From the NCBI GenBank assembly GCA_051251725.1, contig JBPOFN010000015.1:27635-91634 (forward strand): a DNA stretch of 64,000 nucleotides, written 5' to 3'. Numbering within the stretch: the stretch's first letter is position 1; each line of letters begins with the position of its first letter. The notes beneath the pieces are model-generated. The model saw only the letters and a program-made list of their open reading frames with translations. It did not search any database and was not told the origin of the DNA. A program made the position numbers and the translations under genes. Below are positions 36,981 to 45,756 of the stretch, in pieces. This DNA comes from JALZUE01 sp051251725. Its GTDB lineage: Bacteria > Pseudomonadota > Gammaproteobacteria > Enterobacterales > Alteromonadaceae.

Positions 36981-37337
36981 ATGAAAATGAATTATTTTGT
37001 CTTTGGTACCAATAATATGCAAGCCGCCGTCAAGTTTTATGATGTACTTTTTAAAGGCGGTGAAATGACTAAACTACATAACGAAGGACGTATGACCTTA
37101 TGGGGCGGATCAGATTTTATGTTTGCTTTAGCTGAGCCATTTGATGGCAATAAAGCAACTTCGGGCAACGGAACAATGGTTGGTTTTAATGTAGGCTCAG
37201 CGGAAGAGGTAGAACGTTTATATAACAAAGCTTTAAATATCGGTGGTGTTGATGAAGGAAAACCAAGGATCCGTTCAGGTCGCTTTTCAGCTTACGTACG
37301 AGATTTAGACATGAATAAAATTTGTTTCTTCGAATAA
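36981..37337 (+). CDS. VOC-family (glyoxalase-fold) protein, copy 1
   Basis: A 118-aa single vicinal-oxygen-chelate domain: MNYFVFGTNNMQAAVKFYD, GNGTMVGFNVGSAEEV, FSAYVRDLDMNKICFF. It is small and cytosolic, of unassigned substrate. It is clearly paralogous to the protein at 40857-41216 (same length and spacing of motifs). An SD-like GGAG precedes the start. Confidence 0.82.
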   Translation: MKMNYFVFGTNNMQAAVKFYDVLFKGGEMTKLHNEGRMTLWGGSDFMFALAEPFDGNKATSGNGTMVGFNVGSAEEVERLYNKALNIGGVDEGKPRIRSGRFSAYVRDLDMNKICFFE

Positions 37338-37386
37338 ATTTTATTTGTGATAACGCGAATAATTTAACAATTAAAATAGGTTTATT

Positions 37387-37803
37387 ATGAAAACATTCAT
37401 TCATACATTCGCATTTATCAGCATACTTTTCTCGCTATCAACTTTTGCCGATGAATTAAAAATAATAACAGATGTCAGTCGTGCTTCAGGTGAGGTTCGA
37501 GTGTATTTACAAAATATCGCTAGCAAGAACATTGTTGTGTTAACTAAAAACTTAACGGTCGGACAATCAGGTGATCAACTAACTCTTTCTCCCGATAAAC
37601 ATGCGTTGGTCATGGATAAAAAAATGTACACACTGAAAGAAGATTTATCATATTACGGCGCCGTCACCTTAAAACCTGGAGAAATCACCTATATTCGTCG
37701 TCCCAGCATTCGTTTACAAACAGGTGAATTAATTTATAAAATAGATAAAAAATGGGCCAAGCTGCATGATATTTGGGCTGGGACTGCACGAACAAACTTT
37801 TAG
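37387..37803 (+). CDS. Exported protein of unknown function
   Basis: A 138-aa protein with signal peptide MKTFIHTFAFISILFSLSTFA. The mature part is beta-rich (VRVYLQNIASKNIVVLTKNL, KPGEITYIRR) without a domain I can name. It follows the VOC gene by 49 bases and converges with a LysR gene. Confidence 0.55.
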   Translation: MKTFIHTFAFISILFSLSTFADELKIITDVSRASGEVRVYLQNIASKNIVVLTKNLTVGQSGDQLTLSPDKHALVMDKKMYTLKEDLSYYGAVTLKPGEITYIRRPSIRLQTGELIYKIDKKWAKLHDIWAGTARTNF

Positions 37804-37860
37804 CGAAAATATTTTAGCTTCAACCTTAAAGCTCAATCAGGTAGTTGTTAAAGGTAGTTG

Positions 37861-38760
37861 TTAAAGGTAGATGTCCTGTAATTCAGTAGAAATAAAATCA
37901 AAAACACGTCGTACCCTGAGGCTAGTTCGCAGCTCTTTATGGCAAACTAACCAAACGGGTAACGTCATTATTGGCCCCATATTTTCGTACGCTCTTATTA
38001 ACTTAGGTTCAACATCACCCATTTGTTCTGGAAAAAAGATTAACCCTTGATCTTCTTTGGCTAATTCAAGCTGTAATAATTGAAATGACGTAATAATTGA
38101 AAAGTTTTGCTTAGATAAATTCCAACCTTGTTGGTTTAGTATGTCAGTTACTGAACTACTGCGATCAAACCCAATAATTTGTACATCCGTAAGTTCAGAA
38201 AAATTAGATATTTTAGGTTGAGTATCTAAATATTTCTCTGTCGCATACATCCAGATAACTTCATCTCCAACTTTTTTTGCAATTAAGTCATTTTGTTTTG
38301 GGTGAAAACTACGAATAGCAATATCGGCTTCTCGCCGTTTAAGATCGCTAGGTTCATTGGTCACAACAACTTCAATGGTAATGCCTGGCTCTTCATGTCG
38401 TAGTTTAGAAATAATTTTTGGCATAATATACGCCGCAGTTAATTCACCAACAGAGACAACAACCGTGCCTTCAATTTGCTTTGATTGACCAGAAGCGGCT
38501 AAAGAAAAAGCCAATACTGAACTGCCCATTTCACGCGCATGTTCTAATAATTCTAATCCACTTTGAGTTAATACTAACCGTTGCCCGACACGTTCAAACA
38601 GGGTCACTTTCAACTCAGTTTCAAGTGCCCCAACTTGACGGCTTAATGTAGGCTGTGTCGAATTTAAGGCTTTAGCCGCAGCTGAAAGCGTGCCTTCTTC
38701 AGCGGTTACTAAAAACGCCCTAATATGATTCCAGTCAAAATTTATCGAATTCCAGTTCAT
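37861..38760 (-). CDS. LysR-family regulator, copy 1
   Basis: A 299-aa protein with the N-terminal winged helix-turn-helix (FLVTAEEGTLSAAAKALNST followed by QPTLSRQVGALE) and a LysR substrate-binding domain. It is divergent from the NAD(P)-binding protein gene at 38855, so it may control that gene. It is paralogous to the LysR at 39799-40710. The repeated GTAGTTGTTAAAG near its stop (37842-37866) is a short tandem repeat. Confidence 0.87.
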   Translation of the reverse strand: MNWNSINFDWNHIRAFLVTAEEGTLSAAAKALNSTQPTLSRQVGALETELKVTLFERVGQRLVLTQSGLELLEHAREMGSSVLAFSLAASGQSKQIEGTVVVSVGELTAAYIMPKIISKLRHEEPGITIEVVVTNEPSDLKRREADIAIRSFHPKQNDLIAKKVGDEVIWMYATEKYLDTQPKISNFSELTDVQIIGFDRSSSVTDILNQQGWNLSKQNFSIITSFQLLQLELAKEDQGLIFFPEQMGDVEPKLIRAYENMGPIMTLPVWLVCHKELRTSLRVRRVFDFISTELQDIYL

Positions 38761-38854
38761 ACAATTACGTATACCTTTAATACAAAAAGTGAAGTGTTAA
38801 TGTTAATACCGTATAGATAAAATAGCTACACATGAAAATATTTAAGGTAGAACA

Positions 38855-39592
38855 ATGACAACGCTTGTCGTAGGTGCCAGTGGTGCAACTGGTCGTTTAT
38901 TAATTCAACAATTACTTGCAAGAGGTGAGAAGGTAAAGGCGATAGTCAGATCTATCACCGCTGTTAATGCACTATTGCCTATTAAGATTTTAGAGGATGA
39001 AAGACTCGTTATTACCCAAGCCGATTTATTGAAATTATCTGATGATGAGTTAGCAGCACAAGTCATCGATTGCCAAGCGGTCATTTCATGCTTAGGGCAT
39101 AATTTAACTTTCAAAGGGATGTTTGGTCAACCACGCCGTTTAGTTACAGATGCAACGAAACGTTTATGTTTTGCAATCAATTCAACATCATCGCAAAGTA
39201 CACCGGTAAAATTTATTTTAATGAATACAACAGGCAATAGAAACGTCTTAGCCGGCGAAAAAATATCAATTTTAGAAACAATCACCATGAGTATGATCAG
39301 AGCATTATTGCCACCTCATACTGACAATGAACATGCGGCTGTTTATTTACAACAACATTTATACTGCCAAGAGACCATTGAATGGGTTGTAGTACGGCCC
39401 GACACCTTAATTAATAACAGTTCAGTTACTGACTATGAAATACACTCAAGCCCCATTCGTAGTGCTATTTTTGATGCGGGTAAAACGAGCCGAATTAACG
39501 TAGCCCACTTCATGTCGCAGCTAGCTAATAATCAGGAAGTTTGGGAAAAATGGAAGGGGAAAATGCCGGTACTTTACAATAAGCTGCTTTAA
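38855..39592 (+). CDS. NAD(P)-binding atypical SDR (NmrA-like)
   Basis: A 245-aa protein. VVGASGATGRLLIQQLL is the glycine-rich Rossmann motif of NmrA/atypical SDR proteins. VISCLGHN and FILMNTTGNRN follow in the expected spacing. The catalytic YxxxK is missing, as often in this group, so it may be a redox-sensing or quinone-type reductase. Divergent from a LysR gene. Confidence 0.78.
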   Translation: MTTLVVGASGATGRLLIQQLLARGEKVKAIVRSITAVNALLPIKILEDERLVITQADLLKLSDDELAAQVIDCQAVISCLGHNLTFKGMFGQPRRLVTDATKRLCFAINSTSSQSTPVKFILMNTTGNRNVLAGEKISILETITMSMIRALLPPHTDNEHAAVYLQQHLYCQETIEWVVVRPDTLINNSSVTDYEIHSSPIRSAIFDAGKTSRINVAHFMSQLANNQEVWEKWKGKMPVLYNKLL

Positions 39593-39798
39593 GCTAGTTT
39601 TGTAAAAACAGAATTTGAACAAGTCTCTAGAACTTGGAACATCATCGTGACATAAGCAAAACTTATCAAATATTAAACCTCTTTTTCGCTTTAAAATATC
39701 AATGCTAACGCCTAAGAGAGTGGATCTTTAACTAGGCACTGATAATATCGACCCAAACGACTAAACAATACTGAATAGCAATACTGAGGAAATATTCC

Positions 39799-40710
39799 AT
39801 GAATAGACGAGCCATCAAGTTTGATTGGAATAGAGCGAGAGCATTTCTTGTCACCGCAGAAGAAGGCTCACTATCCGCTGCTGCTCGCACATTAGATATG
39901 ACGCAACCGACGGTTGGACGACAAATATCAGCGTTAGAAGCCGAATTGGGTATATCATTATTTGAAAGAACAAATTCAGGATTGGTGCTTACGCAAAGTG
40001 GTGCTGACTTAATGGCTCAGGTAAAAATAATGGCAGACGCTGCCACCAATTTATCAAGGTTAGCGTCAGGACATTCTGAAACCATTGAAGGGTGCGTTTG
40101 TATCAGTGCTACAGAGATGATTTCTGCCTTTATTCTTCCACCTATTATTGAAAAACTGCGTAATCAATGGCCTAAAATCGAGATAGAAATCATCGCTTCA
40201 AATGACACGAGTGACTTATTACGTCGAGAAGCTGACATTGCGATTCGCAATTTTAGACCAACGCAGCAAGATCTCATTGCAAAACGCGTTCAAAATACAC
40301 TCGGTCACTTGTATGCTGCTAAAAGTTATTTAAAGAACCTTGAGCACCGACAAACACCACAAGATCTAAATGACGCAACCTTCCTCGGTATTGACCGTTC
40401 GAATACTATAATTTCCTACCTTAATAAATTTGGTTTTAACCTAAGCGCTAGTAACTTCCCCGTTATTGCAGCCAACCATCTAGTGCAATGGGAAATGGTT
40501 AAACACGGTATAGGCATAGGCTTTATGACAACACAAATTGGTGATGCAGAGCCTTTAGTTGAAAGAGTTTTACCGACATTTCCGGCTTTTGAAAAAGAAA
40601 CTTGGCTGGTTGCACACAGAGAATTAAAAACCAGCCGTAGACTTAAAGTTGTATTTGATTGTTTAGCTGCCGAACTTAGTGAAGAACAAAATGAAGATTT
40701 AAGACAATAA
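39799..40710 (+). CDS. LysR-family regulator, copy 2
   Basis: A 303-aa protein very similar in layout to the LysR at 37861-38760: both start with '.FDWN..RAFLVTAEEG.LSAAA' and share 'LLRREADIAIR.F.P.Q.DLIAK'. The helix-turn-helix is at about 15-45. It precedes the second VOC gene by 146 bases on the same strand, so it may regulate it. Confidence 0.87.
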   Translation: MNRRAIKFDWNRARAFLVTAEEGSLSAAARTLDMTQPTVGRQISALEAELGISLFERTNSGLVLTQSGADLMAQVKIMADAATNLSRLASGHSETIEGCVCISATEMISAFILPPIIEKLRNQWPKIEIEIIASNDTSDLLRREADIAIRNFRPTQQDLIAKRVQNTLGHLYAAKSYLKNLEHRQTPQDLNDATFLGIDRSNTIISYLNKFGFNLSASNFPVIAANHLVQWEMVKHGIGIGFMTTQIGDAEPLVERVLPTFPAFEKETWLVAHRELKTSRRLKVVFDCLAAELSEEQNEDLRQ

Positions 40711-40856
40711 AGACATTTTCAAAGTCATAAAATTTACCCGCCATACTTTTATGTATGCCCGCTATGCAACTTCAGGCATTGTTTGTAAATGATTCATGGT
40801 TATACTTTGTTATATAAAGTATTGCCTAAAAACTATTCAAACATATAAGGTATAAA

Positions 40857-41216
40857 ATGATGAAAATGGACTATTGCGTACTTGGAACAAACGATATGGC
40901 AGCATCGATAAAATTCTATGATGCCCTTTTTGAAAAAACAGCGCTAAACCAAGTGTTATCAACAGACAGAATGACCTTCTGGCAAGGTGAAGGTTTTGCC
41001 TTCGCAATAGCAACCCCTTTTAATGAAGATCCCGCAAGCAATGGAAACGGCACAATGATTGGCTTTAATGTTGGGTCGATAGATGAAGTAAATAGACTTC
41101 ATTCAAAGGCGATAGAACTAGGTGGCACCTGTGAAGGAAAACCCGGCCGACGAGGCCCTAAATTCTCAGCTTATGTTAGAGATTTAGATAAAAATAAAAT
41201 CGTTTTTTCCGTTTAA
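40857..41216 (+). CDS. VOC-family (glyoxalase-fold) protein, copy 2
   Basis: A 119-aa single-domain protein: MDYCVLGTNDMAASIKFYD, GNGTMIGFNVGSIDEV, FSAYVRDLDKNKIVF. It matches the VOC protein at 36981-37337 motif for motif. Three nearby Met codons leave the exact start open by up to three residues. Confidence 0.8.
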   Translation: MMKMDYCVLGTNDMAASIKFYDALFEKTALNQVLSTDRMTFWQGEGFAFAIATPFNEDPASNGNGTMIGFNVGSIDEVNRLHSKAIELGGTCEGKPGRRGPKFSAYVRDLDKNKIVFSV

Positions 41217-41886
41217 GTAAGCTCGCGATTGCTAAACTGACTTACTATAGCCCCTACCTTTATAGTTGTAATAACTACGAAGAACTACCTACTTTCGTTT
41301 TATCGCCACTACTTTCATTAATATTAAATGATGACTTTTTGCTCAAAAACAAAAGCCCGCTAGTTAAAAGGTCAATAAATATTAATATTTTTATAAATAT
41401 ATTTAATCTTTATAAAATATAAACCGCTCTAAATATTTTTTTCTTAAATTTTCACCTCTTTTTCATGCTTCCCCTTGAGCTCTCTACTCAAGCGAGATTT
41501 TTCAATGACAATTTATTTTTATGCTTTTTGGCAAATCAATTATGCTATTTATTTATATTAATTATGGTTTTTTATTTATGTCTTATGAATTCTTTTTATA
41601 ACTCCAGCTGTAAATCTTAAAAGCTAAAGCCCTCTTTTTTTGCCTATTGTTCAAGTCATTTTTTTATGTAACGTTAAATAGTCTCTGTAAAAAAAGCATA
41701 CCGAAATATTTCGTAGTTATTCATAAACTACTCAAAATTATTAACGCTGCTTGAGTCATAAGAAACGGTAAGAAAATTAACTAATTTATATTTTCTTAAT
41801 TTGACCATGACAATTGACATAGAGATATCAATTAAACATACAAAAAAGATAATAAATATAACAACAGTTTATTTTGGAGTTTTAAA
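41217..41886. other. 670-bp gene-free AT-rich interval
   Basis: No open frame with coding character, RNA gene or strong hairpin is seen on either strand. The DNA is very AT-rich with poly-T patches. The promoter of the GH26-like gene must lie near its right end, where GGAG (41876-41879) provides the SD. Confidence 0.5.
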
Positions 41887-43371
41887 ATGATTAAAAAAAG
41901 TACCTGCATAGCGATAGTATCACTACTATTTAGTTTAAATTGTTTCGCGCAATACCAAGCCCCCGGTCGGGCCATTCTAGAACCTGCTGACGGCAAGGTA
42001 ATATTCGGAATCGGTCAGGATGGGATTCTTATGCAAAACGGTTCTGACGAAACCAACGGCGAACTCACGCAAATACACGACGGTATTGTTGAACTCGAAG
42101 CAAGTAGCGGCGCTACACCAATGCTTAGACACTTCTATATTGGCCAATATACGGGTGATCCTCTTGGCTGGACATTCGAGAACCGCATGAATCTATTGTC
42201 TGGATACAACAGCCAATATAACCATGACTATACGGGAGTTTTTTCGTTTAAGTTTCCGTCTACCGCAGATTTGGATAATTTATTTAATGGCACTTACGAC
42301 ACCGCGATCCGATCGATTGGGACGCAGGCAGCTCAAAGCAATAAGCCTATATTTTTTCGCCCTTTTTATGAGTTCAACCAATACGGAGATAGCTCTCAGC
42401 TTTGGATCGACTACGCGGCACAAAATCCATCGAAAACCAAAGAAGAATGGTTTATTGCTGCATGGATTAAATTTCGCACTTTAGTTCTCGAAGGTGGAAA
42501 CAACGGTAATGTCGCGTTTGTTTGGTGCTTACTCGCAGCAAATACATCAGATTTCATTCCATTTTATCCCGGCGACAATCTAGTTGATTGGGTCGGCATC
42601 GACATTTTCAGCGCCGGACATCTAGCCAACGCTGCCGGACCTATACTTGATTGGGTACGCACAAGCACGGCTAACAAACCAGTAATATTGCCAGAGGTAA
42701 CACCGGCATTAGGCGTCGGTCGCAAACCGTGGAAAGGTACTCAGGAAAATCAAAATGCTGTTGACCAATTTTTCACTCCGCTATTCAATATGATCGAAAA
42801 CAATACCGAAGTTAAAGCAATGGTTTATATGAATTTCTGGTTCAACAAGCTCTACACTGATAACCCTGTGGGCTATGAATGGGTGGTTGATGTGGGTTTA
42901 GATTCATGGGCAGATGGTCGAATCCAACCGACCGAAGAAGCAGGTTATAACACGGCTGTATTAGACTATTTCTCATCAAAAATTGGTAACACTTCCATTT
43001 ACATGTATGAAGGTCAATACACCAGTTTAGCGGATGAAGGCTCTGAGCCACCTCCTCCATCTGCAGACAACGCCCTCGTCCAAGACATTTCGCTTTCAAT
43101 AAGCGTAAAAGGAAAAAGATCTACTGGTATCGCCAATATCATCATAGTGGATACCAATAATATTCCCGTCGCAGGCGCGACAGTTGAAGGAACATGGAGC
43201 GCAGGCGGAGCCACTTCGGCGGTTACCGGTGCAGACGGTAGTGTGACTTTAAAGTCAGCAGCCGTAAATGGGTCTGGGGTCTTCACTTTTACCGTGACCA
43301 ATGTCAGTCATGCAACTATTGCCTATGATCCAACACTTAACTTGGAAACTAGCGAAAGTATTAACTATTAA
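41887..43371 (+). CDS. Exported GH26-like beta-mannanase with Ig-like tail
   Basis: A 494-aa protein with a signal peptide ending at about residue 21. A GH26-type barrel covers about 25-370, with acid/base candidate Glu162 in FRPFYEFNQYG and nucleophile candidate Glu270 in VILPEVTPALG. The usual GH26 His before the acid/base is Tyr here. An Ig-like domain (about 395-494: IIIVDTNNIPVAGATVEGTW) like those in other secreted marine hydrolases follows. Base composition is richer in G and C than its flanks. Beta-mannan is the likely substrate, but some GH26 proteins act on xylan or mixed glucans. Confidence 0.7.
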   Translation: MIKKSTCIAIVSLLFSLNCFAQYQAPGRAILEPADGKVIFGIGQDGILMQNGSDETNGELTQIHDGIVELEASSGATPMLRHFYIGQYTGDPLGWTFENRMNLLSGYNSQYNHDYTGVFSFKFPSTADLDNLFNGTYDTAIRSIGTQAAQSNKPIFFRPFYEFNQYGDSSQLWIDYAAQNPSKTKEEWFIAAWIKFRTLVLEGGNNGNVAFVWCLLAANTSDFIPFYPGDNLVDWVGIDIFSAGHLANAAGPILDWVRTSTANKPVILPEVTPALGVGRKPWKGTQENQNAVDQFFTPLFNMIENNTEVKAMVYMNFWFNKLYTDNPVGYEWVVDVGLDSWADGRIQPTEEAGYNTAVLDYFSSKIGNTSIYMYEGQYTSLADEGSEPPPPSADNALVQDISLSISVKGKRSTGIANIIIVDTNNIPVAGATVEGTWSAGGATSAVTGADGSVTLKSAAVNGSGVFTFTVTNVSHATIAYDPTLNLETSESINY

Positions 43372-43823
43372 TATCAGTAACAAAAAGGGGCTTCAGCCCA
43401 TGATGGTCTGAGTTGATACTTAAGCAGCAAACCTCAAAATTAGCAGTGACTTTTCGGGTGTTAGTAAATCTTTAACGTCCGTAAAGTAGCTGCTTCAAGG
43501 ATATTTATTTTAGCTTTACCAACGTCGGAGGTGGTTTTACTTCCTCAAGTGTCTATATCCATCTCAAATAAACTATCAGCCCAGACTATTTAATCTTTAA
43601 ACATATCAACGCTATCACGTATTTCTCTGTTACTTATGTAAAATAGTAAGAGTAACCAAGTTCATTTAGAGTTTAGATTAACATATTGAATTGTATGTTA
43701 TTTATCTTAACTTATAAGATAATAAACTGGGCGTTATTGCTAAGACATTTACATAAGAAGCTGTTATGTGTTTAGATAAGTATCAGGGTAATTCAACTCA
43801 ATAAATACAAATTCGGAGCAGTT
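43372..43823. other. Intergenic stretch without recognised gene
   Basis: A small hairpin GGGGCTTCAGCCC (43387-43399) just after the GH26-like gene may aid termination. No coding frame or RNA is recognised in the rest. Confidence 0.4.
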
Positions 43824-44015
43824 ATGAATAATAAAATTTTAGGTATCGTACTAATTATTGCAGGAACTGCTTTGGCGATATGGGGTTACAATATTTATGA
43901 CTCAGCGAGCTCACAAATTACTCGTACATTAAGTGGTGATACACCGATTGAAGCATGGGCAGGTATGATTGGCGGTGTTATTTGTACTTTAGTTGGTATC
44001 ACAAAGTTAAAGTAA
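43824..44015 (+). CDS. DUF3185-like small membrane protein
   Basis: A 63-aa protein with two helices: ILGIVLIIAGTALAIWGYN and WAGMIGGVICTLVGI. This pattern fits DUF3185 inner-membrane proteins of unknown role. The SD GGAG lies six bases before ATG. Confidence 0.75.
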   Translation: MNNKILGIVLIIAGTALAIWGYNIYDSASSQITRTLSGDTPIEAWAGMIGGVICTLVGITKLK

Positions 44016-44063
44016 ATTAGTTCGCCGGCATTAAATGATAGTGTTCAAAAAAGTATCGGTTGA

Positions 44064-44255
44064 TTATTAAAAACGACCTCTCTTCATCATCCGAACGATG
44101 TCATTAACTATATTGAGAATAACTTTGCCATAATGACTCGGTCAACCATTAAATACACAATCGAAAAAATGGACGCCAGCACAAGAATAAACATCTTAGC
44201 TCTAGGTAAACGCGCTAGTACGTAACGAACGGAAGACTTAACGGTTTTGACCTAG
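44064..44255 (+). pseudogene. Possible decayed gene fragment
   Basis: The frame from 44064 reads LLKTTSLHHPNDVINYIENN and TIEKMDASTRINILALGKRA, interrupted by TAA at 44223 and resuming RTEDLTVLT up to TAG at 44253-44255. The amino-acid mix looks coding, yet there is no start codon at the front and no family I can name. The rest of 44016-44395 shows nothing. Confidence 0.25.
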
Positions 44256-44395
44256 AGCCATTTTTACGATTAGGTTACTACTCGTTTCTAAGTGCTGTTA
44301 AGCTCAGTTTGAATATACCTTCAAATCGAATTGTTATGTGTCATTCCTGTTTTTATTAGTTACTGAAAAGACACTGTTTTTTAACACTACCAAGA

Positions 44396-45406
44396 TTAGC
44401 TGTCTGCAATAGTTTTAACTGATTTACGTTCCACCAACGTTGGTACAAAACGATGCGATTTGTTGATTTCCTTACTTTCTTTAGCCGTTAATTCCAGAGA
44501 CAATTTAACAGCATAAGCCGCCATTTCTCTTATTGGGTAGTGCATCGTTGTAAGCGCCGGACGACAAATAGTTGAAATAGCAAGATCATCAAACCCTACA
44601 ACTGAAATATCTTCAGGTACATTAAAACCCCTATCTTGTAACTCATTCATTGCACCCGTTGCCATATTATCGTTGTAAACTAATATTCCCGTAAAGTGAA
44701 CAGATGTATTCAATAGAGCTTCAACAGCTAATCTCCCGCCATCAATCGTTGGCGGGCTTTTTATAATAATACATTCATCAGAATTAATTCCTGCTTGAGT
44801 AAGTGCTTGCTTGGCACCATTAATACGCTCTAAAGGATCAGGAATGGATGAGTCGCTGGTAATAAAAGCTATTTTTTTATGACCTTTTTCAACAAGGTAA
44901 TTGGCTGAAACAAATCCCCCGCTTGAATTATCTATGCATACACACCTGTTTGCTATTTGCGGTATAAACCGATTAATTAATACAAGACCCGGTATGTCGT
45001 TACATAGCTTAATAACTTCACTGTCAGCACAATGCAATTCGTCTAAAATAATATTGTGAAAGCCCCGTTTTTTAAGAGTGTTAACTGCATTTAATTTATT
45101 TTTAGTTACACCTTTAGAATTACAAATATCTACTACAACACCAAGTTCATCAGCGGCCTCAATAACCCCCGCAGCTAGTGTGCCAAAAAAAGCCAAGGAT
45201 AAGTCTGGTGTTACCAAGCCAATAGCGCCAGCGCCCTTATTGGCTAAAGCCCTAGCATTAACATTGGGGGTATAACCTGTTTTTTTTATCGCCTTTTCAA
45301 CTTTTTCTCTTAACTCTTGAGCAACCATATTTTTTCCGCTAACAACTCTCGAGACCGTAGAAGTTGATACGCCAGCTAAATCCGCTACATGCTTTAACGT
45401 TATCAC
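44396..45406 (-). CDS. LacI-family regulator of the galactoside locus
   Basis: About 336 aa. The helix-turn-helix is ITLKHVADLAGVSTSTVSRV, the hinge YTPNVNARALANK, and a GalR/LacI effector domain follows with YNDNMATGAMNEL and VVGFDD. GTG 45406 is preferred because AGGTG lies about 9 bases upstream; an earlier in-frame GTG at 45418 would leave no room for an SD. It is divergent from the TonB receptor of the same locus, with two operator-like sites in the shared region, so it probably represses receptor, lacZ and symporter. Confidence 0.85.
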   Translation of the reverse strand: MITLKHVADLAGVSTSTVSRVVSGKNMVAQELREKVEKAIKKTGYTPNVNARALANKGAGAIGLVTPDLSLAFFGTLAAGVIEAADELGVVVDICNSKGVTKNKLNAVNTLKKRGFHNIILDELHCADSEVIKLCNDIPGLVLINRFIPQIANRCVCIDNSSGGFVSANYLVEKGHKKIAFITSDSSIPDPLERINGAKQALTQAGINSDECIIIKSPPTIDGGRLAVEALLNTSVHFTGILVYNDNMATGAMNELQDRGFNVPEDISVVGFDDLAISTICRPALTTMHYPIREMAAYAVKLSLELTAKESKEINKSHRFVPTLVERKSVKTIADS

Positions 45407-45535
45407 TGTTTTGTACACCTAAATATAAGTGAAAATCATATAGCTAATAGTATCCTTGAATTCATATTTAATTTCTACTTTCTAGATATTTAGTTGTACA
45501 TAAACTCTGTCCTTTTATGAAAAAACACAACAAAA

Positions 45536-45549
45536 TGCAAGCGCATACA
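45536..45549. promoter_or_regulatory. Operator-like site for the second LacI protein, copy 1
   Basis: TGCAAGCGCATACA is an imperfect palindrome with a central GC/CG step and the half-site TGCAAGC, shared with the better site 65 bp downstream. Both sit in the 350-bp region between lacI and the divergent receptor gene. Confidence 0.5.
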
Positions 45550-45593
45550 CACACAAACCATTGTTTTTATTGTATTATATATTTTAAATTAAT

Positions 45594-45621
45594 AAAATCC
45601 TGCAATCGCTTGCAGGATTTT
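45594..45621. promoter_or_regulatory. Operator-like palindrome and hairpin, copy 2
   Basis: AAAATCCTGCAA (45594-45605) and TTGCAGGATTTT (45610-45621) are perfect 12-bp arms around TCGC. The inner TGCAATCGCTTGCA resembles a LacI-type operator with central CG. The T run could make it a terminator, but its place between divergent promoters favours an operator, perhaps with a role in the receptor leader. Confidence 0.6.
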
Positions 45622-45756
45622 ATCTTCGGTTGTATTATGTACAACGTACTGACATGAATGAGGTCTATTACTCAAATAAGTTCCGTCATAAACATTGAGC
45701 AATAAAACATGGTTAGTAATTCGAAATAAAAATAATTATTGATTGGGGACAAACAA

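Noticed and set aside
43014..43301. 95-codon minus-strand frame inside the GH26-like gene
   Set aside because: Antisense to the Ig-like domain; an artefact of the stop-poor opposite strand.
45594..45621. Hairpin read as an intrinsic terminator
   Set aside because: It lies between divergent gene starts where no transcript should end; the inner sequence fits a LacI-type operator better.
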